Shown here one piece after another: positions 7,029 to 14,551 of a DNA stretch of 64,000 bases. The notes beneath the pieces were generated by a model. It worked only from the letters and a program-made list of their open reading frames with translations. It searched no databases and had not been told where the DNA came from. The position numbers and the translations under genes were made by a program. The first letter of the stretch is position 1, and every line of letters begins with the position of its first letter. Source of the stretch: Clostridiales bacterium (GTDB lineage Bacteria; Bacillota; Clostridia; Christensenellales; Borkfalkiaceae); NCBI GenBank assembly GCA_015055965.1, contig SVHG01000008.1:45434-109433 (forward strand), in the 5' to 3' direction.

Positions 7029-7382
7029 ATGAAAGAAAATAAACTCATTGACCTATCAATGGAATTTTCCGTTGAAATTATAAATTTAGTAAAGATTCTA
7101 AAATCTAATCATGAGAGCATTATTGCTAATCAAATTGGCAGAAGCGGAACTTCTATCGGCGCTAATATTCACGAAGCACAATATGCGCAAGGCACAAAAG
7201 ATTTTGTATCCAAATTTGAAATTGCCCTTAAAGAGGCAAGTGAAACGGGATATTGGCTTGAATTACTATATAAAACAAAGTATATTGATGAAGAAACCTT
7301 TAAAAGATTAAATTCTAAATGTACTTCTTTAAGAGTTATGCTAATTGCTTCCTGTAAAACGGCAAAGAATAATACGAAATAA
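7029..7382 (+). CDS. Four helix bundle protein (S23/23S rRNA-intervening-sequence family)
   Basis: 117 aa with four amphipathic helices. Family hallmarks are QIGRSGTSIGANIHEAQYA (36-54), DFVSKFEIALKEASETGYWLELL and a last helix RVMLIASCKTAK. These proteins were first found inside insertions in 23S rRNA and are related to the Avd accessory protein of diversity-generating retroelements; their own activity is unclear and no retroelement is visible here. A perfect promoter and an array of small hairpins lie directly upstream, which is interesting because the family is often tied to structured RNA or mobile DNA. The next gene starts 14 bp downstream. Confidence 0.88.
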   Translation: MKENKLIDLSMEFSVEIINLVKILKSNHESIIANQIGRSGTSIGANIHEAQYAQGTKDFVSKFEIALKEASETGYWLELLYKTKYIDEETFKRLNSKCTSLRVMLIASCKTAKNNTK

Positions 7383-7396
7383 TAAATAGGGGTTTT

Positions 7397-8515
7397 ATGA
7401 AATACTCAAAAAAGATTAAAAAGCATTTTGAATATATTAGTAATAAGGACTACTTGCAAGACTGCGCAAGCGACCTTTCTACCCTTAAATGCGCGGTAGC
7501 GTTATTAGAGGGGGCTTGCTGTCACTTTTCCACGGGGGAAAGTCCTTTAAAAAGAGTAAACGAGCTTGTTAAAACGGTAAACAAGGTGTTTACAAAGCAA
7601 GCAACTATTGATGGCGACGAGCAAATTAACCTTTACGGAAATATTTTAACGGCACTTTGCGCTTATAAAAAATGTACCGCGCTTAACGAAGCAGACGAGT
7701 TAATTGACGCTTGCGTTACCCCACTTTTAAACGCCCTGTTTACCCGTATAGATGCGCTTATTGAAGAAAATTCCTTACTTCCTGCAAGAAGCTTAAGCGC
7801 CCTAAACGGCATAGCGGACTTTTACGCTATTACCCGCGATAAGGACGCGCTTTTACTTTTTAATAAGGTTATAACCAACTTAAATAAGCTTAACTTTAAT
7901 AATTCGCAAGATAACTGTTACGATTATTTATGCTTTATTTCGGGCGCGTTAAAATTAGCGCAAATGAGCGATAATATTGCCGTTTACGAGCCTATAGCGC
8001 GACTTTTTGATAATTTGTGCGTAAAGGCGCAAAGCCTTAATTACGGCGTTGCTATAAGCTTTATTAACAAAAAGGAATGCTCTAGCGCGGCAACGGCAAA
8101 ATCTTTAGAGGTAGCACTTACCTTTTACGCCTTACTGCAGGATGAAAGATATAAATCGCTTGCAAGAAGAATTTGGTTTAACGGATTACAGTTTTGCCAA
8201 AGAGAAAAGGGACAAACGGGCGCAGATACCTTTACCACGGAAGACGCCCCCAACCTTAAGGTTAGCCGTTACGAGGTTAAGCAAATAGTTACCCCACTTT
8301 ACGCAATAGCCTTAAAGTGCTATGCGGCAAACAAAGAGCTGTTTGAAGAAAGCGGAGAGCTTTTTAAAGATAGAAGAGGCAGATATTTTATTGGCGACAA
8401 GATGTTCGCGCGTGACGTAAGCGGATTTTTTGGCCGTGATTTAATAGAAATCCCAACCCTTACCGCATTCGACAGTCAAACGGCAATCCAGCTGGACTTT
8501 AAGCTAACCTTTTAA
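7397..8515 (+). CDS. Hypothetical helical protein
   Basis: 372 aa, not recognised. It is mainly helical with repeated Ala/Leu-rich helix pairs, which resembles an alpha/alpha-toroid more than a mixed fold. The C-terminal third has a more distinctive segment, KDRRGRYFIGDKMFARDVSGFFGRD. No signal peptide and no membrane segment, so it is likely cytoplasmic. It sits between the four-helix-bundle gene (14-bp gap) and bioY (1-bp gap), so it is very probably translated together with bioY. That coupling hints at a link to a vitamin or small-molecule pathway, but nothing in the protein proves it. Confidence 0.6.
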   Translation: MKYSKKIKKHFEYISNKDYLQDCASDLSTLKCAVALLEGACCHFSTGESPLKRVNELVKTVNKVFTKQATIDGDEQINLYGNILTALCAYKKCTALNEADELIDACVTPLLNALFTRIDALIEENSLLPARSLSALNGIADFYAITRDKDALLLFNKVITNLNKLNFNNSQDNCYDYLCFISGALKLAQMSDNIAVYEPIARLFDNLCVKAQSLNYGVAISFINKKECSSAATAKSLEVALTFYALLQDERYKSLARRIWFNGLQFCQREKGQTGADTFTTEDAPNLKVSRYEVKQIVTPLYAIALKCYAANKELFEESGELFKDRRGRYFIGDKMFARDVSGFFGRDLIEIPTLTAFDSQTAIQLDFKLTF

Positions 8516-8516
8516 T

Positions 8517-9059
8517 ATGAAAGCAAACGGAAGCAAAATAGCGCTTTGCGGACTTTATTTAGCGCTTTTAACCATTTCTGCAAAAATACAAATTCCATCC
8601 CCCATAGTTCCCTTTACCCTGCTAACGGCATGCTTTTTACTTTGCGTTTTCACCCTAAACGGATTCGCCCCCTTTTTTACCGTTGGCGCGTATATTTTTG
8701 CAGGGCTTATAGGGCTACCACTTTTTGCAAGTGGCGGTGGATTTTCTTACCTATTAAACCCGTCGTTTGGCTACCTTTTAGGCTTTTTAATTGCAAGCTT
8801 AGTTAAGTGCTTATTAGTTAAAAAAAGGCTAACCGATTACAAGCATTTACTGCTTATTTCATTAGCCCTTTTATTTATAATTCACTTAATAGGAAACCTT
8901 TACGTTTATATTATTTTAACCACACATTTATCCTTTAAAATAACCTTACTGCAAAGCTTTATTTCTTACGGATTACTCTTTATTCCCATAGACCTTGCGT
9001 GGGCGCTAATTTGTCCGCTTGTAATAAAGCGAATAAACAGCCACGCAAACGTTAAATAA
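8517..9059 (+). CDS. bioY: BioY biotin transporter S component
   Basis: 180 aa with about six transmembrane segments. IPSPIVPFTLLTACFLLCVFTLNGF and LPLFASGGGFSYLLNPSFGYLLGF match BioY, the biotin-binding subunit of energy-coupling-factor transporters, including the FASGGGGxxxxxxPTxGYL-like signature. BioY binds biotin and works with shared EcfA1/A2/T modules, which are not encoded nearby. It follows the preceding helical protein by 1 bp and ends at a strong hairpin terminator. No biotin (BirA) operator was recognised upstream. Call secure. Confidence 0.92.
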   Translation: MKANGSKIALCGLYLALLTISAKIQIPSPIVPFTLLTACFLLCVFTLNGFAPFFTVGAYIFAGLIGLPLFASGGGFSYLLNPSFGYLLGFLIASLVKCLLVKKRLTDYKHLLLISLALLFIIHLIGNLYVYIILTTHLSFKITLLQSFISYGLLFIPIDLAWALICPLVIKRINSHANVK

Positions 9060-9069
9060 CAACAATTAG

Positions 9070-9107
9070 AAATCGCGTTAATCAATCTATAACGCGATTT
9101 TTTTTAT
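9070..9107 (+). terminator. Terminator of bioY
   Basis: AAATCGCGTTA / TAACGCGATTT stem followed by eight T. The loop side reads GCGTTAATCAATCTATAAC, resembling the 20-bp interspersed motif. Confidence 0.85.
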
Positions 9108-9258
9108 TTATCAATATTGAAAGTTCAACAAAAATTGATATAACAACTTTTTATTTTTGTGCCCTTTTTTTAAGCCTTTTAAGGTTGATTTAAAGGAAGA
9201 ATATTGCTATAATTTTAATAATAAAATTAAAGCAATATCACAAAAAAAGAGGAAAAAA

Positions 9259-9996
9259 ATGGCAAAAGAAAAAAAGGTTAAAAACAAAAGAAAATGGTAT
9301 TTTGGCTTTTTAAAAAAGCTAATGAAAATCAAGTATAAACAGCCCACCTTTATTTACCTTGGCGAAGAGATAACGAGCGGGGGCGTAATACTTAGCAACC
9401 ACGAGGGAACGGATGCGCCAATGGCGTTTGAAATTTATAGTAAAAAGCCCATTAGATTTTGGGGAACGTACCAAATGAATTCGGGCTTAAAAATGATGTA
9501 TAAATATCAATCTGAAGTATATTATCATGAAAAGAAGGGTTGGAAGCTATTCCCCGCAAAGCTATTTTGCTTGATCGCAAGCCCTTTAACAAACCTATTT
9601 TACAAGGGACTTAATCTTATTTCCACCTACCCTGACGCACGCTTTATAAAGACCATTCGCCAAAGCATGGAAGCTATTAAAGCAGGCGAAAATATTATAA
9701 TATTACCCGAAAAGTCTAACAACGGCTACCAACGCACGTTAGAGGGCTTTCACGGTGGCTTTGCTCTATTTGCAGAGGCATGCTTAAGAGAAGGCATTGA
9801 TTTGCCCGTTTTTATTTCTTATTATAACAAGAAAAAGAACTTATACTTAATAGACGTACCCATAAAATATTCCCTTTTAAAGGAGCATTACCCAGATAGA
9901 GAAGAGCTTAGCCAAATGCTTTGCAACCGTTGTAACGCTCTTGGCGAAATGACTTACGACGATAGCTTTACCGCTAAATACCAAAAGGTAGCGTAA
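9259..9996 (+). CDS. PlsC-like acyltransferase
   Basis: 245 aa from ATG 9259, chosen because AGAGGA precedes it; the open frame extends back to 9157 without a ribosome site. The N-terminus is strongly basic, as in peripheral membrane enzymes. ILSNHEGTDAPMAFEI matches the NH-x-D active-site region of the glycerol-phosphate/lysophospholipid acyltransferase superfamily, but His and Asp are three rather than four residues apart. Later ENIIILPEKSNNGY (the FPEG-like block) and EGFHGGFALFA fit the substrate-binding strands. The likely role is acyl transfer in membrane lipid synthesis. The altered motif leaves the substrate open. It is monocistronic, with a terminator at 10059. Confidence 0.7.
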   Translation: MAKEKKVKNKRKWYFGFLKKLMKIKYKQPTFIYLGEEITSGGVILSNHEGTDAPMAFEIYSKKPIRFWGTYQMNSGLKMMYKYQSEVYYHEKKGWKLFPAKLFCLIASPLTNLFYKGLNLISTYPDARFIKTIRQSMEAIKAGENIIILPEKSNNGYQRTLEGFHGGFALFAEACLREGIDLPVFISYYNKKKNLYLIDVPIKYSLLKEHYPDREELSQMLCNRCNALGEMTYDDSFTAKYQKVA

Positions 9997-10058
9997 AACA
10001 AATTAATTTAACCACACGAAATTCTTTTTTATGTTTTTCTTCCAATAAAAAAGTAACG

Positions 10059-10087
10059 AAAACCCCGTTCATTACGAACGGGGTTTT
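10059..10087. terminator. Terminator between convergent genes
   Basis: A perfect stem AAAACCCCGTTC / GAACGGGGTTTT with a 5-nt loop, between the acyltransferase and the minus-strand lipoprotein. Usable in both directions. Confidence 0.85.
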
Positions 10088-10114
10088 GCCGTTATATTAA
10101 CTGTTTTTTACAAA

Positions 10115-12373
10115 TTACTGTAACGCTCTGTAATCGCCAAGAACGATACCCATGTAACCTGCGCTACCTTGTTGAGCGTAGAATAGATTTAGATATCCGC
10201 TATCGCTAGCAATAGGAAGAGCTAAATGTTCGCCGGCTAAGAAGTTAACGTGAGTCATAGTGGGTAATCCGGTTAAGGTGTAAACCAGAGGAGTTGCGCC
10301 ACCGGTTGTGGAGTCTTGACCGCCGTAAGCAATAATACCGGCTTCAGTTGCGCCTTGGAAAATGGGCGCGCCCTTTTTGCTAAGACCGGCTAGGAAGGGA
10401 GCGGTATACGCGCCTTCAAAATCAAGCTTATGGTTTTCGCCAATTTCTACTTTACCTAAAATAGGATCAAAAGTCATACCTTCTGCATCACCTGACTTAA
10501 TTACGATCATAAGGTTTAGTAGGCTTTGAGTGTTACCGCCTTCGTCAGTAGTCTTGGTAACGAAGGTTCTCTTAAAGCTATTAAAGATAGCATCCGTTGC
10601 CATGATTTGGCCAACTGCTGATTGAGCGTTAAATTCTGCAAACCAAGCCTCCTGACCGGTTACGTAAGAAGCAACCTCTGAAGCTTCGTCGATTACGATA
10701 TGGCTAGTCCAACCGCCGCTACCCGTTCTACCTGCGGTATTATCATCAGGGGTAACGTGATCGGCAATAATTGCAGGACCGCCTGCGCCGTAAATTCTAC
10801 TGTTCTTGATTTTTACAAGACCACCCCAAATGTAAAGAAGTGAGTTGTAAGAGTCTTCAAAGATACAGCTATCAATAACGAATTCGTGACCGGTTGCGTT
10901 TTGAGAAACGAAGTTATTAATATACCAGCTCTTAGAAACCATATTGTAGGTAGTACCCTTTGTTAATTCAAACTTAGCTAAGATAAGACCGCCGGAGCTT
11001 TCAACGGTTTCCTGTCTGTTTAGGTTACCAATAAGGTTAACGTTGTTCATATGGAAGTCTTCCGTTGTGGTTGTAGAGTCTGCTGAAGCATTACCTCTAA
11101 CGCGGAATAATGAAGCGTGGCTTACGATTGAAGTGGGAAGACGTTCTAGGTTATCGTCGCCATCCTCTTTCATAACGTAAGGAACAGCGCTTGCATCAAG
11201 AGTGAAGTAGTTACCTTCAAAGGTAAATTGACCGTTATCGCCAAGGTGTCTATCCAAAATGAATGAATAATCCTTTAAAGAGCCTTGTAAACGAGCCTTC
11301 TTTTCATCAGATAAGCCTGCGAAATGATCTGCATCCCTTACTTCGTCGTAAATGTGGCAAGAGGGAATATCGCTTGCAGTTAAAGCAATATTATTGTGAA
11401 GAACTAAAGCGCTAACTGTTGAAGCGTCAACGGTTATCCCCTTTTCTGCTCTGAATGCAGCAACATCTGCGTTATTGTTATCCCAAAGAAGAAGATCTGC
11501 TGCGGTATATACGTTATAACCATCTATAACCTTGAATTCTAAAGAGTTGCTTAGTTCAGCAATAACTTCAGCATCTTCACCGGCATCTTCTAATAATCTG
11601 GGGTAAACTACAAGCTTGAATGAATTACCGATTGCGCTTTCAGTAAAGTCGAATGAGGCGTTTAGTGCATCTACTTCTACGTAGGTAGCCATATCGCTAA
11701 CCTCTACATATTCGCCTTCGGTTAAAACGTAAAGAGTAGCAACGATTTCTACTTCACCGGGAGCGTCAAAGTATAAAAGCTTGCCGTCTGCGTCGTAAGC
11801 AGCAACGATAGGACTGAATGAGAACGCACCGTCATCACCAACTAAGTAACCTTGAGTTTTATCCTTAAAGTTAGAGGTTGCGCCCTTGTTAGAAGCAAAA
11901 GCTGAAATAGAAGCGGGAACGGTTACAGAGTCTGCCCAGCAGTATACTCTTAAGCCTACTTCTACGCTAAATCCGTTATATTCGATTTCTGCAGTAGCAG
12001 CGCCAAGCTTAGAAGTATCACAGGTAACGGTTAAAGCTGACTTATCTAATTCTGCGTAAGTAGCTTCTTTAGAAGTACCGTCTGAATAAGAAAGCTCAAG
12101 AACTAATTCTTCAAATTCGGCGTCTGCGCCAAGCTCAAGATTGGTAACACCTGAAAGGTATTCAACGCCGGTAAGAACAGCCTGTTCTTCATTTCCACTA
12201 GAAGAGCTGTCATTTTCTGAAGAGTTAGAGTCTTCCGTAGATGAATCTTCTATTACGGGGGAAGAGTCTTGAGATTGAGATTCAGACGTACTGTCTGCAT
12301 CGTCACAAGCAACTGCAAAAGATAAAGATAATGCAGTTAAAAGTGAAAGTAAAAGTAACCAAAACTTTTTCAT
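10115..12373 (-). CDS. Large surface lipoprotein, beta-helix-like
   Basis: 752 aa with a strong ribosome site (GGAGG). Signal peptide 1-22 ends in lipobox AVAC, so Cys23 should be lipidated and the protein anchored outside the membrane. Residues 25-62 are a Ser/Asp/Glu linker typical of this genome's lipoproteins. Residues about 68-145 look like a bacterial Ig-like domain (LSYSDGTSKEATYAELD). The central and C-terminal part (about 290-600) has repeated short Asn/Ser-rich strands (FVIDSCIFEDSYNSLLYI, LVKIKNSRIYGAGGPAII) like a right-handed beta-helix, a fold common in polysaccharide-active proteins. No catalytic motif was found. It is the last gene of the exporter operon, 59 bp after the 151-aa gene. 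Confidence 0.7.
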   Translation of the reverse strand: MKKFWLLLLSLLTALSLSFAVACDDADSTSESQSQDSSPVIEDSSTEDSNSSENDSSSSGNEEQAVLTGVEYLSGVTNLELGADAEFEELVLELSYSDGTSKEATYAELDKSALTVTCDTSKLGAATAEIEYNGFSVEVGLRVYCWADSVTVPASISAFASNKGATSNFKDKTQGYLVGDDGAFSFSPIVAAYDADGKLLYFDAPGEVEIVATLYVLTEGEYVEVSDMATYVEVDALNASFDFTESAIGNSFKLVVYPRLLEDAGEDAEVIAELSNSLEFKVIDGYNVYTAADLLLWDNNNADVAAFRAEKGITVDASTVSALVLHNNIALTASDIPSCHIYDEVRDADHFAGLSDEKKARLQGSLKDYSFILDRHLGDNGQFTFEGNYFTLDASAVPYVMKEDGDDNLERLPTSIVSHASLFRVRGNASADSTTTTEDFHMNNVNLIGNLNRQETVESSGGLILAKFELTKGTTYNMVSKSWYINNFVSQNATGHEFVIDSCIFEDSYNSLLYIWGGLVKIKNSRIYGAGGPAIIADHVTPDDNTAGRTGSGGWTSHIVIDEASEVASYVTGQEAWFAEFNAQSAVGQIMATDAIFNSFKRTFVTKTTDEGGNTQSLLNLMIVIKSGDAEGMTFDPILGKVEIGENHKLDFEGAYTAPFLAGLSKKGAPIFQGATEAGIIAYGGQDSTTGGATPLVYTLTGLPTMTHVNFLAGEHLALPIASDSGYLNLFYAQQGSAGYMGIVLGDYRALQ

Positions 12374-12432
12374 TTTGTTATAACCTCCGTTATAATTTAT
12401 CTTTAATTTAATTTTTAACTATTGTTTTAAGC

Positions 12433-12888
12433 TTAGGTAAATCTAACGCTTATATAAACGCTATCTGAAAGTGATGCGTTTGCCTTAGCCGTTACGGTAA
12501 CGGTTGCAGCAACTATAGGTCTACCCGAGGTAGGTCTTGTGAACACCAGCTGCCCCGCTTCGTTAACCGTAATATTAGGATTACTGGGGTCAAAGCTGTA
12601 AACTACAGATTTATCAGTAGCGTCGTCCGGACCGATATTATATCTTAAATCAAAAACTAAAACGTCTTCGCCGGTTCTGATTTGAGAAAAATACTTATAT
12701 TGAGCGCCCCCTTCCTTTTCGCCCACTTGATAATCTTCTACCTTATCTAAATAAGCAAGCTGAGTTATCACTAAAGAAGTAGGCTTAATATTGGGTGCGT
12801 AAACTCTTACGTTTAAGCCGATAGTTCCTACTATACCGATAGAAAGAACGTAAACTGCAATTAAAATTAGTATAACCGATTTTTTCAT
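12433..12888 (-). CDS. Exported Ig-like protein of ABC operon
   Basis: 151 aa. One N-terminal membrane segment (about 5-27) is probably an uncleaved anchor or signal. The remainder is beta-rich with a C-terminal pattern (VYSFDPSNPNITVNEAGQLVF...ATVTVTAKANASLSDSVYISV) like a bacterial Ig-like (BIG2-type) domain. It lies 12 bp after the permease gene and 59 bp before the large lipoprotein, so it belongs to the same operon. It may be an accessory or substrate of the exporter; that is inference from position only. Confidence 0.6.
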   Translation of the reverse strand: MKKSVILILIAVYVLSIGIVGTIGLNVRVYAPNIKPTSLVITQLAYLDKVEDYQVGEKEGGAQYKYFSQIRTGEDVLVFDLRYNIGPDDATDKSVVYSFDPSNPNITVNEAGQLVFTRPTSGRPIVAATVTVTAKANASLSDSVYISVRFT

Positions 12889-12900
12889 TTACAATACCCC

Positions 12901-14538
12901 CTATTTTTCGTAAAAATAAACTTTAATTTTAGTTACGAACATGTATATAAGAGCTACCATAAATACTATGCCGATTAAACAGAGCTTAACGCAAGCGGTG
13001 GTTACCCCTTCCGGTATAATTACGTAAGAGAAGAATGCATATATTGCAGAAGCAATAAACGCCATAACCGTTGCGGACGTTTCGTTGGGGTTATCGTCTA
13101 CGTTGCCGGTGGTTGCATACGCTTCGTTTTGGGGATTCATTAAATCCGCCGTAGCGCAGAAGAATACGTGCCCCCATTGCATGCCGATTAAACCGATTGC
13201 AAGTAAGGTTATTTCTACCCCGCTTAGTGAAACGAATCTAGAGAATACTATTACGCTTGCTATAATTGATATTGCAGAGCATATTAGCATGGGAATTACC
13301 TTTATAACGAGGGGAATAAGTGGGGTTAAGGGGAAGGTTTTTCTTAAGTAAGAAACTCTACCGTCACGACTGTATAGCGTTGCAATAACCGCGTTAGACG
13401 CCATCAAGGGTAATATCATTATTAATAGGTTGAAGGAATAGGTCATATACTTTCCTTCGGTATCGGTATCCATTGCCACGTACACCTTATTTAAAAGGAA
13501 TATTAAAACGGGAACGGCAAGATACATTATGATAAAGGTTGCAGTAATACCCGAACGAAGAAGTGAGGAAAGCTCCGTTTTAAAGAAGGTTGCAATAACT
13601 CCTCTTTTCTTGTTGGGATTGGTTTTACTAATAAGCTTTTTCTCAAACTCAAAGGATTTACTCATCATGCCGAAGAATAACGGGCGTGATAGGAAGAATA
13701 CCAATGCGCTAAGAAGGACTATTATGCCAACCATTATGCCAAAATAAAGAAGTACGTTTAGATGCAGAATAGAATACTCAAAGCCCGTAGGATATCCCAC
13801 TAACATACTTACTAAAAGGTTAACCGGGTAAACGTGATCCCCGCACCATTTTAATCCTTCTAAAACCATTCTTTCAATAGTTCCGCGTTGTTCAATAAGA
13901 TTAATTTTATCGGGAATTAAAGAAATTAGGCTAACTGAAGCAAATACCGCAGCCGCAGCAACCGCAGCGTAGGTTAAAAGCTTAACAACGGGTACTTTTC
14001 TAAAGAATCTGTAAATAAACATTGCAGGAATAGAAAGCACCGCACCAATTAAAACGGGAAGAGCGGATATAAAGATGAAGGCTATAAATAACCAAACGGT
14101 ATGAAGCCCAATCATTTTTGAAAATACTTCGTAACCTAAGAAAATGGGAATGGTTAAGAATAAGCTTCGCTTAAGCTCGAAGAAGTAATATATGATAAGC
14201 TTAGAAACGAAAATCATATTCGCGTTAACGGGGAAGGTAATTAGCACCTTATTATCGTCTGCAAAATACAAATTCTTCATTAAGCCAACCGTGCAGGATA
14301 TCGTTGAAAGAATAAATATTAACCCAAATATAAAAACCATTATATTGGGCGGAACTCTACCGCTTGTAAACAGTAACATCGGTAGAAGCATAAATACTAC
14401 GTAAGATACCGCCGTAACGATGCCGAACTTCAAAATCGTGAAAACTATTTTAGAAATAGTTCTTTGCTTTGAAGAAAGAAAGCTGAAATCTAGCTTATCT
14501 TTAAGCTGCATCATTACGAGCGCTTTAAGATGTTTCAT
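12901..14538 (-). CDS. ABC-2-type exporter permease
   Basis: 545 aa with about twelve predicted membrane segments and short loops, resembling the large permeases of Firmicutes ABC exporters. The N-terminus MKHLKALVMMQLKDKLDF is the typical cytoplasmic interface helix. Its gene starts 13 bp after the ATPase-containing gene, so the two almost certainly form one transporter. The substrate is unknown; the exported Ig-like protein and lipoprotein that follow are candidates for partners. No peptidase or bacteriocin gene is near. Confidence 0.75.
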   Translation of the reverse strand: MKHLKALVMMQLKDKLDFSFLSSKQRTISKIVFTILKFGIVTAVSYVVFMLLPMLLFTSGRVPPNIMVFIFGLIFILSTISCTVGLMKNLYFADDNKVLITFPVNANMIFVSKLIIYYFFELKRSLFLTIPIFLGYEVFSKMIGLHTVWLFIAFIFISALPVLIGAVLSIPAMFIYRFFRKVPVVKLLTYAAVAAAAVFASVSLISLIPDKINLIEQRGTIERMVLEGLKWCGDHVYPVNLLVSMLVGYPTGFEYSILHLNVLLYFGIMVGIIVLLSALVFFLSRPLFFGMMSKSFEFEKKLISKTNPNKKRGVIATFFKTELSSLLRSGITATFIIMYLAVPVLIFLLNKVYVAMDTDTEGKYMTYSFNLLIMILPLMASNAVIATLYSRDGRVSYLRKTFPLTPLIPLVIKVIPMLICSAISIIASVIVFSRFVSLSGVEITLLAIGLIGMQWGHVFFCATADLMNPQNEAYATTGNVDDNPNETSATVMAFIASAIYAFFSYVIIPEGVTTACVKLCLIGIVFMVALIYMFVTKIKVYFYEK

Positions 14539-14551
14539 GTTTTAGCTCTCC

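Noticed and set aside
7029..7382. Diversity-generating retroelement, suggested by the Avd-like four-helix protein.
   Set aside because: No reverse transcriptase, template repeat or variable repeat was seen nearby.
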